Shown piece by piece: positions 48,815 to 58,118 of a DNA stretch of 64,000 nt. The number at the start of each line of letters is the position of its first letter. The first letter of the stretch is position 1. The position numbers were made by a program, and so were the translations under genes. The notes below the pieces were generated by a model that worked only from the letters and a program-made list of their open reading frames with translations, was not told the origin of the DNA and did not search any database. This DNA comes from CAG-791 sp045130475. Its GTDB lineage: Bacteria > Bacillota > Clostridia > Lachnospirales > Lachnospiraceae. The stretch spans positions 54,172 through 118,171 of the forward strand of contig JBGUPU010000037.1 of NCBI GenBank assembly GCA_045130475.1, in the 5' to 3' direction.

Positions 48815-49921
48815 ATGATTATTTCTTCATCCGGTTATTATTGTACCGGCTCCTCTGCAGCATTCAATTTGCTTGAAGAATATGAGACCTGTACAGCAGG
48901 CATACTTAAAAACTGGCAGATTCCTGGCGGCGATTATGAACATATCTTAATGTATACTCCGGACGGTGTTTTTGATCTGGAAGATAAATTGTTGATCGGA
49001 AACAGTATTCACAGATCAGATGAAGCTCTGGGAAGATTTCATGAAAAGATGTCTATGCTTTATAATGTCAACTATATGGGAATGGGTGGATATAAGGATC
49101 TTTTGGGCAAAGAATTTTATGCGACTTTAGAAAATTATATGAAGCATCTGGTCCAGTTCCGAGTCGTCGGTCGTTGGGAGTATCATTATGGCGGGGCACG
49201 TTTTAATCTGAAAAAGATGCTGGGCAGCATCAGGCGTACTTTAATGCACCAGGAAATTATCGGTGACCTTTATAAAATGCCCTATTTTGACAAGCCTGAG
49301 TCTCTCCAGTACTCATTCGTTACTGAGGAGGAATTTTATAAACTGACAAGTAAATTTGTCTACAAGTATTTTTCGATGCTTAGAGGCCCGGAAACGGCGC
49401 CTAATTTGATACTGAATCATTTTTTACTGCCTCATAACGCATTTCGCATTCCCAACTATTTTGATGATGATTTCCGTCTGATCATAGTGGATCGGGATCC
49501 TAGAGATGTTTTTATTATTCTTAAGTACAATAGTGATAAAAGTCTCGAAAAACCTCTGCTTCCCATTGAAAATGTAGAGGACTATGTATCATTCTGGAAA
49601 AAACTGAGAGCCAGAGTAAAACCTATTAATGATGAGCGAGTCATAAACGTCCGATTTGAAGACTTGATCTACAAATATGATGAAACCGTTGCTTTTCTGG
49701 AAAAACGATGTAACCTGAAACCGGAAGATCATGTTAGAAAAGGACAGGTACTTAGAACTGAAAAGTCTATTCAAAATACACAGTTATTCAGACTTGACAA
49801 TAAATGGGATGAGGAAATTGCCTATATAGAAAAGGAATTGCCGGAATATCTCTATGACTTTAAAACAAACATATGGGAAAACAAAACAATTTCTTCATCT
49901 GTTTATGGAAATATTATTTGA
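48815..49921 (+). CDS. Sulfotransferase-family protein
   Basis: The N-terminus IISSSGYYCTGSSAAFNLL fits the 5'-phosphosulfate-binding loop of PAPS-dependent sulfotransferases. IVDRDPRDVFI near residue 225-234 (Arg at 227) fits the 3'-phosphate-binding motif. NVRFEDLIYKY near 275 is the third common block. The 368-residue length is normal. It would sulfate a sugar hydroxyl using PAPS. Similar fold members act on other groups, so this is moderate. GGGAGA precedes the ATG. No PAPS synthesis genes (cysD/cysN/cysC) are in the window. Confidence 0.7.
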   Translation: MIISSSGYYCTGSSAAFNLLEEYETCTAGILKNWQIPGGDYEHILMYTPDGVFDLEDKLLIGNSIHRSDEALGRFHEKMSMLYNVNYMGMGGYKDLLGKEFYATLENYMKHLVQFRVVGRWEYHYGGARFNLKKMLGSIRRTLMHQEIIGDLYKMPYFDKPESLQYSFVTEEEFYKLTSKFVYKYFSMLRGPETAPNLILNHFLLPHNAFRIPNYFDDDFRLIIVDRDPRDVFIILKYNSDKSLEKPLLPIENVEDYVSFWKKLRARVKPINDERVINVRFEDLIYKYDETVAFLEKRCNLKPEDHVRKGQVLRTEKSIQNTQLFRLDNKWDEEIAYIEKELPEYLYDFKTNIWENKTISSSVYGNII

Positions 49922-50058
49922 GTGCAGGAAGGATTTCTACAGAAATAATCAGATCAAGAAGTTTTCAGATGTATTCTTGCTGTTTCTCAATTCTGGTTTA
50001 TCAAAGTACTGTTACCACCAGCTGCCAAAATCATAATCATAATATAAAATAAAAATTT

Positions 50059-51129
50059 ATGGATAAAAATTACAAAAACGTAAGAACAGCAATTGTACTC
50101 CCCACACTATGTCGGGCTCAGCATCTTGAAAAATGTCTGAACAGCTTGATAAAGAATCCATGGGCAAAATATGTTGATCTGTATATAGGCCTGGATTATC
50201 CGGCAAAGGACTCTCATTGGCCCGGATACAGAAAAATATTACAGCTGATGGAAAGAGACTACAGCATGTTCCGCAGCTTTCACCTGGTTAAGAGAGCCAC
50301 AAACTACGGTGTATCTAAAAATACGAATTCTCTTTATCAGGAAGTGTTCAAGGATCATGAGCAGTTCATATACATGGAAGATGATGTTGAACTCAGTGAA
50401 AATTATCTTGAATACATGTTAAAAGCATTAGATTACTTTCGGGATGACCCGGATGTGGTCTCGGTGAGCGGTTATTCTTACCCTGTGAGATTTAAGATCG
50501 ATGATAACTGCAATATTTTTACACAAAATGCCATTTTTAATATGTGGGGTGCAGGATTCTGGAAAGACAAATTTCGGGTATTCAGGAAAGAAATTTATGA
50601 AGATCTGTGTTTGATTCGTGATTTTTCTTATAATCTCAAGCATTATAAATTCAGTCGGTATCGCAAGATTGATTATATCAATTGTGTTGCAGGTATTGAT
50701 CCGGATGATAAGGATATCTACGAGATATGTCCCATGTTCTCGCACTCGACCGATATCGCGATGGGTGTATATATGCAGGTCAACGGGAAATATCAGGCTA
50801 TGCCGGTCATTTCCAAGGTGCGAAATAACGGGTTCGACGGCACCGGGCTTTACTGCAAGGCTGTAAAACCGGATAGATTCAGAAGAGTTACTTCTGATAC
50901 TTATGAATACAGCAGGCAGCCGATTGACCGGAAAAAACACTTCACTCTGCGCTATGATGGCGGGAGGAGCCGCAGGTCTGCCTTTCAGATATTGGATCGG
51001 TTTGTTAAGCCGGGTGCTGACATGGTTCTTAAGTCAAATTTTAACCTGGCTGCCGAGCGTATTTTTGGCAAAAGAAAAAAGACACTACTGAAAATTTATC
51101 ATTATTTTATTAAAAGACCAGTTTTATAA
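50059..51129 (+). CDS. GT2-like glycosyltransferase
   Basis: The 356-residue protein begins with the GT-A pattern AIVLPTLCRAQHLEKCLNSL and has the probable metal-binding site FIYMEDDVELSENYLEYML near residue 107, followed by IFNMWGAGFWKD. This resembles GNT-I/GT13-like and GT2 transferases with an EDD motif. The C-terminal part is basic. No ribosome binding site is evident before ATG 50059, and 137 bases separate it from the previous gene. Substrate unknown. Confidence 0.75.
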   Translation: MDKNYKNVRTAIVLPTLCRAQHLEKCLNSLIKNPWAKYVDLYIGLDYPAKDSHWPGYRKILQLMERDYSMFRSFHLVKRATNYGVSKNTNSLYQEVFKDHEQFIYMEDDVELSENYLEYMLKALDYFRDDPDVVSVSGYSYPVRFKIDDNCNIFTQNAIFNMWGAGFWKDKFRVFRKEIYEDLCLIRDFSYNLKHYKFSRYRKIDYINCVAGIDPDDKDIYEICPMFSHSTDIAMGVYMQVNGKYQAMPVISKVRNNGFDGTGLYCKAVKPDRFRRVTSDTYEYSRQPIDRKKHFTLRYDGGRSRRSAFQILDRFVKPGADMVLKSNFNLAAERIFGKRKKTLLKIYHYFIKRPVL

Positions 51130-51147
51130 CATAAAAGGAGAACATAT

Positions 51148-51852
51148 ATGAAAATCGGTATTATGCAGCCATATTTTTTCCCTTATATTGGATATTTTCA
51201 GCTATTGAATATGGTTGACAAGTATGTGGTTTATGATACTGCCCAGTTTTCAAACAATAAATGGGGATTCAGGAACAGGATTTTGATTAACGGTGCTCCG
51301 GGTTTTTTCCGGACAAAAATCCTGAAAGCCAGTCAAAACAAACAGTTTAATGAAATAAAATTGTCTAATGATAGCGAAACAAAGATAAAAAATATCCATT
51401 CACTGGAATATTCTTATGCAAAGGCGCCTCATTTTTCAGAAGTCATGGCCATATTGGAACCTTTTCTGACTGCGGATTATGATAACCTCTCTGAATTTAA
51501 CGTGGAATCCATCAAACTGATCTGCAACTACCTGGGTATCAAAACACAGGTCCTCCTTTTCTCAGAGCTGGATATTGATAAAGACCTGAAAATGCAGTAC
51601 AGAATTTTTGATGTTTGCAAGGCACTTGACGGCAATGAATACATAAACGCCATTGGCGGAACAGCACTTTATGACTTTGCTGAGTTTCGAGAAAATGGTA
51701 TTGAACTGGCCTTCCTTAAAACAGACGATATAGTATATCCTCAGTTTGGCGGGGAGTTTGTTCCGGATCTATCCATCATTGACGTTATGATGTTCAATTC
51801 TGTCCCGGAGATTCTGGATATGCTTAATAAGTATACTTTAATCAGGTCTTAA
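51148..51852 (+). CDS. WbqC-family protein
   Basis: The 234-residue protein matches WbqC throughout: KIGIMQPYFFPYIGYFQLL at the start, VVYDTAQFSNNKWGFRNRI near 28 and the ending PDLSIIDVMMFN. WbqC proteins occur in O-antigen and capsule clusters beside sugar-modification genes, often near DegT aminotransferases, but their reaction is not established. AAAGGAGA precedes the ATG, 19 bases after the previous gene. Confidence 0.88.
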   Translation: MKIGIMQPYFFPYIGYFQLLNMVDKYVVYDTAQFSNNKWGFRNRILINGAPGFFRTKILKASQNKQFNEIKLSNDSETKIKNIHSLEYSYAKAPHFSEVMAILEPFLTADYDNLSEFNVESIKLICNYLGIKTQVLLFSELDIDKDLKMQYRIFDVCKALDGNEYINAIGGTALYDFAEFRENGIELAFLKTDDIVYPQFGGEFVPDLSIIDVMMFNSVPEILDMLNKYTLIRS

Positions 51853-51899
51853 AGATTTAGAAAAAATAATCATCCGGTGCAGAAAAGGAGAAATAGAAT

Positions 51900-52877
51900 A
51901 TGGCTGAAACAAAAAAAATAATATTGCTTGGTGCATGCGGAAACATTGGTAAGCAAATGGTCGATTATTTTCTGGATCGGCTCGATGACGGGTATGAGCT
52001 GATCGGAACAGATGTCATTCATGACGAGTACGTAGAGAGCCGGATTCCGGTGATTCAGCTGGATATCAATGATGAGGACGGTTTTGCTCAGCTTCCGATG
52101 GAAAACGTGCACGCTGTTATTGATCTGGTAGGCCCCATGCCGGGGAGAATGATAGGATATCATCCGGAAACATATGTAAATACAAATGTTGTAGGGTCGT
52201 TTCATGTGTTCCAGTATGCTGTCCATTGTCACGCTGACAGGATTCTATATGCCAAGAGTTTCAGTGATATTATCAAGAGATCCGAGAAGGAGCTGGTTCT
52301 CAAGGATGATATGGTTCCGGAATTTAATTATGATAATCAGCACTCTGTCTATACAGTGACACAGTCGGCGGCAGCGGAACTGTTAAAGTGTATGCATGCT
52401 TATTACCACATAAAAGCCTTTATATTCCGCCTGCCCAATATTTACTTCTGGTCCAGAAATGACAGTATAAGTATGAAGGGAAAACCGACGAAGATCATGT
52501 TCAGAGAGCTGATCGATCAGGCGACGGCGGGTGCCCCCATAGAAGTGTGGGGGGATCCAGGGAGGCTCAAAGATATGACATATGTCAAGGATGTATGCCA
52601 GTTGTTTTATAAAGCCTGTTTTGTTGATCGGGAGTATGGTTTTTATAATGCCGGCACGGGAATCGGCATTTCGCTCCTTAACCAGATCAAAGGAATTATC
52701 GAGGTCTTTTGTGAAGATAAGATTTCGGAGATCCGTATGAGGCCGGATAAGCAGAACGCTCCTCAATATATTATGGATATCTCTAAAGCGAAAGCAGAAT
52801 TGGGGTATGAACCGGCTTACTCCTATATAGATATGCTCAGAGACATGAAGCGGGAAAGAGAACTTGCAAGATATTAA
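51900..52877 (+). CDS. NAD-dependent epimerase/dehydratase-like SDR lacking the catalytic Lys
   Basis: The 325-residue extended SDR starts with IILLGACGNIGKQMVDYF, the NAD-binding GxxGxxG loop. The family YxxxK motif reads YTVTQ near residue 156, with Gln in place of Lys, confirmed by codon CAG at 52360-52362. The substrate-binding half has TYVKDVCQLFYKA and YNAGTGIGISL. Loss of the Lys usually abolishes normal epimerase/dehydratase chemistry, so it may be a binding or decarboxylase-type variant. AAAGGAGA precedes the ATG. Confidence 0.8.
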   Translation: MAETKKIILLGACGNIGKQMVDYFLDRLDDGYELIGTDVIHDEYVESRIPVIQLDINDEDGFAQLPMENVHAVIDLVGPMPGRMIGYHPETYVNTNVVGSFHVFQYAVHCHADRILYAKSFSDIIKRSEKELVLKDDMVPEFNYDNQHSVYTVTQSAAAELLKCMHAYYHIKAFIFRLPNIYFWSRNDSISMKGKPTKIMFRELIDQATAGAPIEVWGDPGRLKDMTYVKDVCQLFYKACFVDREYGFYNAGTGIGISLLNQIKGIIEVFCEDKISEIRMRPDKQNAPQYIMDISKAKAELGYEPAYSYIDMLRDMKRERELARY

Positions 52878-52911
52878 CGATGCAGTTTAGATGAACACAA
52901 GGAGAAAATAC

Positions 52912-53508
52912 ATGAAACTAAATGATCTGGAACTGACTGGACTGGAACTGATGGGAGAGAATCTTCGTTCAAAGGTGAAATACTGTGGAGAGGGTGTACG
53001 TCTGTATCCACTCTGCAAAATGATTCATCCTCATACAGCGGAACTGGATGATCATTGTCAGATTTTTGATTATGTTTTTATCGATGCAGGTACCAAACTG
53101 CAAATCGGAAAATATACCACAGTAACCTGGAATTGCCTGCTCGAAGGCGGCGCTGAAACGATCATTGGCGACAGGGTTTTTCTTGGTCCCGGAACAAAAG
53201 TGCTCAACTCTACTTATAAATTAAATGGTTATTACACGGTAGAGCACCTTCCCGGTGATTGCAATGAGATTGACTTCGGAAAAATTGTGATCTGTGACGA
53301 TGCATATATTGGTGCTGGATGTACAATCCTTCCAAACTCCTATATAGGAGAAGGAGCTGTTGTTGGATCGAACGCTCTTGTAAAAGGAAAATTGGAACCC
53401 TGGACAATTTATGTAGGCACTCCCTGTAAGCCGATTGGCAAGAGAGTTCCCCCGACGAAAGAAAGAAAGGAACAGCTGCAGGAAGTCGACTGGTCAAAGC
53501 ATTTTTAA
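52912..53508 (+). CDS. Hexapeptide-repeat acyltransferase
   Basis: The 198-residue protein shows left-handed beta-helix hexapeptide repeats from about residue 45 to 170 (for example IGKYTTVTWNCLLEGGAETI and ICDDAYIGAGCTILPNSYIG). It ends in WTIYVGTPCKPIGKR, typical of sugar acetyltransferases. It should move acetyl from acetyl-CoA to an amino or hydroxyl group of a sugar; N-acetylation of the DegT product is a reasonable guess. ATG 52912 follows AAGGAGA; a further ATG 21 bases upstream is less likely. Confidence 0.85.
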   Translation: MKLNDLELTGLELMGENLRSKVKYCGEGVRLYPLCKMIHPHTAELDDHCQIFDYVFIDAGTKLQIGKYTTVTWNCLLEGGAETIIGDRVFLGPGTKVLNSTYKLNGYYTVEHLPGDCNEIDFGKIVICDDAYIGAGCTILPNSYIGEGAVVGSNALVKGKLEPWTIYVGTPCKPIGKRVPPTKERKEQLQEVDWSKHF

Positions 53509-53581
53509 ATGTAAATGCATTCAAAAGAAAAGAATAACGAAAGGAATATGGTGTATTTGCTTGTGACTACATCATACAAGC

Positions 53582-54736
53582 ATGATTATGGAGAAAACGA
53601 AGATCAGGAAAAGCAACATTGAATTATTGAGAATAATAATGATGTTCTTGATTGTTGCTCATCATTATGTGATTAACTCCGGGCTAATGGATGCTTTTGA
53701 CACAGGAATTGCTTCAACAACGTCTTCAAATTATGTTTTTCTCTCCTTATGGGGAATGTGGGGAAAAACCGGAATCAATGTCTTTATATTGATCAGTGGA
53801 TATTTTATGTGTACATCCAGTCTTACAGTTCGAAGATATTGTAAAGTACTTCTGGAGTGGGCCTTTTATCATTTTGGATTATACTTTATCTTGCTTATTG
53901 CAGGGTATGAAACGGTTGGACCAGAGAGAATATTTGACTTGTTATTTGGAATCTTCAGATATGCAAACGGGAGTGGAAATTTCATGAATTCTTTTTTGAT
54001 TTTCTATCTGTTTATCCCGTTTATGAATATATTCATACGAAGCATAACAAAAGCAGAGTTTAAGAAGTTTGTTTTACTTCTTGTTTTTGTGTTTACAATT
54101 CTTTCAACTTTCTTCTTCAACAAAGTGATTTTTGGTGAAGTGTTTTGGTTTATTGCTGTTTATTTTATAGGAGCTTATTTAAGGCTTTATCCGCCTGCAT
54201 GGTCTGAAAGCTTAAAGGACTCAGGGAGACTTTTGTTCTTGTCTCTGATTTTTGCATATGGCAGCGTAGTATTTATGATTCTGATAGGGTCAGTCTTTAA
54301 TGCAGGATCTGCCTGGTTCTTTATGTATGACGCAAACAGATTAGGCGCCGTTTTAGTAAGTATAATGTTGTTTGTAACATTTAAAAATCTCAATATTGGT
54401 TACTTTAAGGTGATAAATCTAATTGCAAAAACTACGTTCGGTGTGTTGTTAATACATGCCAATAGCAGTGCCTGGCGTGAATTTATGTGGATAGACTTAC
54501 TTCATGTAAATACATTCTATGCCCTGCCGTTACTTGTTTTAATTTACAGAAGTGTTCTTATTGTTGCAGGTGTTTTTATATCCTGCTCGCTGATAGATAT
54601 AATACGAATCTATCTTATTGAAAGACCTGTGTTTAATCATTTCAATTCAGTTGAAAAAGTGCTTAGCATTATTTGGAGGTCCTTTACGAATATCTGCTGC
54701 TCAATCTATAGGCGTATTGTTGTGACTGAACGATAG
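53582..54736 (+). CDS. Membrane acyltransferase, acyltransferase-3 family
   Basis: The 384-residue protein has about ten membrane segments and the family start NIELLRIIMMFLIVAHHYVINSG, followed by GKTGINVFILISGYFMC. It resembles the acyltransferase at 9844-10998 in family but is much AT-richer. It likely O-acetylates the exported polysaccharide. ATG 53582 has no strong ribosome binding site. This gene closes the main polysaccharide run. Confidence 0.85.
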   Translation: MIMEKTKIRKSNIELLRIIMMFLIVAHHYVINSGLMDAFDTGIASTTSSNYVFLSLWGMWGKTGINVFILISGYFMCTSSLTVRRYCKVLLEWAFYHFGLYFILLIAGYETVGPERIFDLLFGIFRYANGSGNFMNSFLIFYLFIPFMNIFIRSITKAEFKKFVLLLVFVFTILSTFFFNKVIFGEVFWFIAVYFIGAYLRLYPPAWSESLKDSGRLLFLSLIFAYGSVVFMILIGSVFNAGSAWFFMYDANRLGAVLVSIMLFVTFKNLNIGYFKVINLIAKTTFGVLLIHANSSAWREFMWIDLLHVNTFYALPLLVLIYRSVLIVAGVFISCSLIDIIRIYLIERPVFNHFNSVEKVLSIIWRSFTNICCSIYRRIVVTER

Positions 54737-54744
54737 TTTTAAGG

Positions 54745-55043
54745 ATACAAAAGACTCGGCAACACCAACAGTCCCTACAGACCCTTCATCGTCAGGAGTT
54801 CATCGATACCCGTTTGTTGAATAGAAAAATCGGTACTATCCGTCAGGAAATAATTGATGCAGATATAATTGCCATTACAGAGAATGGATATTTCGCTATC
54901 GACAGAGTTCCAGATACTGACATTGTCAATGAATTCACCAAAAACCAGGATTTGAAAAAGATCATAAAGAGGCCTTAGACAATTTCAGAAACTCAAACAG
55001 ATTACCAGGATTAAGAGTTCTTGAAGAAAAAATGCAAAGATAA
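54745..55043 (+). pseudogene. Decayed gene fragment of unknown origin
   Basis: An open stretch without a start codon reads from 54745 to a stop at 54976-54978. After a one-base shift near 54945 the frame continues to TAA at 55041-55043. The joined sequence is coherent (EFIDTRLLNRKIGTIRQEII, ITENGYFAIDRVPDTDIVNE, then DHKEALDNFRNSNRLPG), so it once was a protein. I do not recognise the family. Loss of the 5' end plus a frameshift marks it as a pseudogene. Confidence 0.55.
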
Positions 55044-55079
55044 TTAAATTAATATGGAAATTTATCTGGAGATATTGTA

Positions 55080-56258
55080 ATGAAAAGACTTCTTGTTCTA
55101 GGTGCGTCCATAGCTCAGATTCCTTTTATTAAAACGGCAAAGAAAATGGGCTGTTTCGTGGGAATAGTTGATTATAACCCATCTGCTCCGGCAATAGAAT
55201 TTGCTGATGAATATTATGAATGCAGTTTGATTGATGTGGGCGGGGTGTTAAAGTCAGCTAAGCAATTCAGAGCAGACGGTATCACTTGTGGGGCAAGTGA
55301 TGTTGGCGTCTTAACGGCAGCTTATGTTTGCAAAGATCTGAATCTTCCTTCTCTTTCAATTGAAACTGCGACCAAGGTAAAGGATAAGGGTGCGATGATT
55401 CAAGCATTCCAGAGTTGTAATGTTGCTCATCCTGCTTACCAGGTCGTTGAATCTATAAGTGATACTATAGATATGGCTTTTCCGGTCATCACGAAACCAA
55501 TTGACAATTCGGGAAGCCGCGGGATTAATGTGGCACATAGTGAATCTGAATTAAAGTCCGTACTTCAAGACAGCTTTTCATGTAGTAAAGCAGGCAGAGT
55601 AATAGTTGAGGAATATCTTGATGGTCCGGAGGTTAGTGTTGAAATACTTATTCAAGACGGTGAACCATATATAATCCAGGTAACGGACAAAATTACAAGT
55701 GGTGAACCGCACTTTATTGAAATAGGGCATTCACAACCATCACAGCTCCCTCCTATGGACGTAGACGCGATTAAAAAGCTGGCCTATAATGCAACTAAAG
55801 CCGTGGGCATTAATAACGGCTGTGGCCATGCAGAGATTAAGCTCACATCTAAAGGACCTAAAATGATTGAAATTGCAGGGCGTCTGGGTGGTGATTTTAT
55901 TACTACAGTTCTGTTACCAACATCGACAGGTGTCAATATCTCCGAATATGAGATCTTGCGAGCTCTTGGTGAGCCAAAAGCATTTGATCCCAAAAGCATT
56001 TTTGATAATTGTGGCGCAGCTGTCAAATTTATCGAGGCAAAACCCGGTAGGGTCAAATCTGTAGCAGTGGATTATCTTGCTGAAGAAATGGTTGGTGTGG
56101 AAGAAATAAGTTTTGTCTGCAAATCTGATATCCAGTATGGTGAAGCAGCAAACAATAACGATAGGTTTGGTTATATAATTGCTACGGGTAAGACAGCCCA
56201 GATTGCTTTGGATAGATGCGATAAAGTGCTGGAACGGATTAACATCGAGATGGGTTAA
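55080..56258 (+). CDS. ATP-grasp ligase
   Basis: The 392-residue protein starts with a preATP-grasp fold (KRLLVLGASIAQIPFIKTAK). ATP-grasp follows with PVITKPIDNSGSRGI near residue 140, VEEYLDGPEVSVEILI and the metal site GHAEIKLTSKGPKMIEIAGR near 250. This group (carbamoyl-phosphate synthase-like) joins carboxyl groups to amines or other nucleophiles. GGAGA precedes the ATG. It lies between two decayed genes and 800 bases before the phosphonate module. A link to phosphonate or amino-sugar modification is inference. Confidence 0.8.
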   Translation: MKRLLVLGASIAQIPFIKTAKKMGCFVGIVDYNPSAPAIEFADEYYECSLIDVGGVLKSAKQFRADGITCGASDVGVLTAAYVCKDLNLPSLSIETATKVKDKGAMIQAFQSCNVAHPAYQVVESISDTIDMAFPVITKPIDNSGSRGINVAHSESELKSVLQDSFSCSKAGRVIVEEYLDGPEVSVEILIQDGEPYIIQVTDKITSGEPHFIEIGHSQPSQLPPMDVDAIKKLAYNATKAVGINNGCGHAEIKLTSKGPKMIEIAGRLGGDFITTVLLPTSTGVNISEYEILRALGEPKAFDPKSIFDNCGAAVKFIEAKPGRVKSVAVDYLAEEMVGVEEISFVCKSDIQYGEAANNNDRFGYIIATGKTAQIALDRCDKVLERINIEMG

Positions 56259-56334
56259 AAATTCTCCAATTCGGCCTGCTTTTTGAAAATTCAGCATAAT
56301 TATGATTATGCTCTATAAACGATTGGACAATTCA

Positions 56335-56491
56335 TTACTTGATTCCATAGCGCTTGCAGATAGCCTGCTGCGTACCTCTACCGCGGAGGCAGTCCAGAAC
56401 TGCCTGCTCTTTTCATCCCTTTGAAATTATACTTCGATACATGATGCACTGTCACCAGTTCATCTGGCGGATCAATCTTTCCTGCAGACAT
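56335..56491 (-). mobile_element. Remnant of an IS3-like transposase first reading frame
   Basis: On the minus strand, ATG at 56491 opens a frame giving VTVHHVSKYNFKG. After a frameshift it continues as EQAVLDCLRGRGTQQAICKRYGIK, the helix-turn-helix pattern of the IS3-type orfA. The frame is broken twice and there is no catalytic orfB. It is a decayed insertion-sequence end. The nearby GGGAGCAAATTACACT at about 56562 may be its terminal repeat region, but I found no matching second end. Confidence 0.5.
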
Positions 56492-57087
56492 AAAAATGCC
56501 CCCTCCCGGATTGTGCAAGATTTTATAGTTTATTGTCTTGTTGATCTGGAAGGGAGCAAATTACACTAAGAGAAAAATTCAGCAGCCTCTTCTTAATATC
56601 GTTATAACAAAAACTGGACTCCAAAGAGCCCGGTTTTATTGTATATTCAGTTATACAAATAATAAACAGATAAAAAGACTGCATCTGCAACATAACATCC
56701 TTATTCTGCAACATACACTCTTGTCTTTATTGTTCTTTAATACTACAGTTAAATAACAATATGTGTAAGCGACATTATATATTTTTTTAATTGTTATTAA
56801 ATACTGGTTTTCAAACACTAAGGAAGTGGTGCTATGACGGCAATACACAGGTTTACATTGAATATAGGCGCATTCAATTTATCTGGAGCTTAAAATATTC
56901 CGGATAGTTTGTATGTGCTTTCTTTTATATAAAAGAAGCAGGAAAGCGTATTGGGGGATTACAAAAGGTTATGGCATCGCTTCATCCTTTCCATACAATT
57001 GGAAAGTGTAGATGTAGAGAAGTTGTATAAGACAGATGAACAAACAACATAGTTTGTGTTATGGGTCACTTAAAGGAAGGTGGAAAG
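56492..57087. other. AT-rich intergenic region before the phosphonate genes
   Basis: No gene is supported over this stretch. It is AT-rich with several runs of A and T; the only open frames are short and lack ribosome binding sites. It should contain the promoter of the phosphonate module, but no -35/-10 pair stands out. Confidence 0.4.
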
Positions 57088-57993
57088 ATGGCATTGACAA
57101 GAAAGCAGTTTGATATTCTTGCTGCAATGGCAGAATCGAAAACGACTCTTGCAGAGAGAGAGCTGAAGAATCTTACAGGGTACAGCCTTGAGACAGTGAG
57201 CCGGGTTCTCAAAGATTTAAGCGAGGCCGGATATGTGTCCGACTGCACGATTACGAATGAGGGGCTTAATGCTCTGGAACCCTATCGTTGTAAGAGAGCT
57301 GTGTTCATTGCAGCCGGGTTCGGATCAAGATTAGTTCCCATCACTCTTAACACACCCAAGCCTCTGGTAAGAGTTCATGGCATAAGAATAATTGACCGTT
57401 TGATCGATGCATGTCTGGAAGCTGGTATTAATGAGATCTTTATTGTAAGAGGGTATCTGTCAGAACTATTTGATCAATTACTCTACAAGTATCCGATGAT
57501 TAAGTTTCTGGAAAATCCCGTATACAACAGGGCAAATAATATTAGTTCTGCAATGATCGCCAGGCATATGCTTTCCAATGCTTATGTATTCGAGGCTGAT
57601 TTGCTGATTAACAATCCAAAGATTATCAAGAAATACCATTATACTTCGGATTTTCTGGCAATCAAGAAAGATCGAAGCGATGATTGGTGTTTTCGGGTGA
57701 AGGACGGAATTATTCAGGAAGAAAAAGTCAGCGGCGAGGGTGACGATATATGGCAGATGGTAGGTATCAGCTACTGGAACGAGACTGATGGACATAAACT
57801 GAGCATGGATATAGCTGATGTATATTGCTCCCCTGGCGGAAAAGAACATTACTGGGAGCAAGTGCCTCTTGTTTATCGGAAGGAGCATTATGCTGTCGAG
57901 ATATGCGAGTGCCATGATGAGGATATCGTAGAAATTGATACCTTTAAGGAATTGAAGGCTATTGATAAGTCATACGACGTAAAAATCTCTTAG
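57088..57993 (+). CDS. Winged-helix/nucleotidyltransferase fusion, likely CTP:AEP cytidylyltransferase
   Basis: Residues 1-65 form a MarR-like winged helix (LTRKQFDILAAMAESK, then GYSLETVSRVLKDLSEAGYV). From about 69 a nucleotidyltransferase follows, with VFIAAGFGSRLVPITLNTPKPL, the metal-binding EADLLI near 169 and the EIDTFKEL near 282. This class includes LicC (phosphocholine) and PntC (2-aminoethylphosphonate) cytidylyltransferases. With AEP synthesis genes directly downstream, CMP-AEP is the expected product, as inference. GGAAGGTGG precedes ATG 57088; an upstream ATG at 57061 would add nine residues. Confidence 0.8.
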   Translation: MALTRKQFDILAAMAESKTTLAERELKNLTGYSLETVSRVLKDLSEAGYVSDCTITNEGLNALEPYRCKRAVFIAAGFGSRLVPITLNTPKPLVRVHGIRIIDRLIDACLEAGINEIFIVRGYLSELFDQLLYKYPMIKFLENPVYNRANNISSAMIARHMLSNAYVFEADLLINNPKIIKKYHYTSDFLAIKKDRSDDWCFRVKDGIIQEEKVSGEGDDIWQMVGISYWNETDGHKLSMDIADVYCSPGGKEHYWEQVPLVYRKEHYAVEICECHDEDIVEIDTFKELKAIDKSYDVKIS

Positions 57994-58118
57994 CAGAAAT
58001 AAAGAGAAAGAACAGTAATTAGATAATCAGTGAAAAAGCGGCGATTTCTGTTCATAACAGCATATAACAGCCATTACGTGAATCTGCAATGAGCATGAAT
58101 TGAACAAAGGAGATTCGT

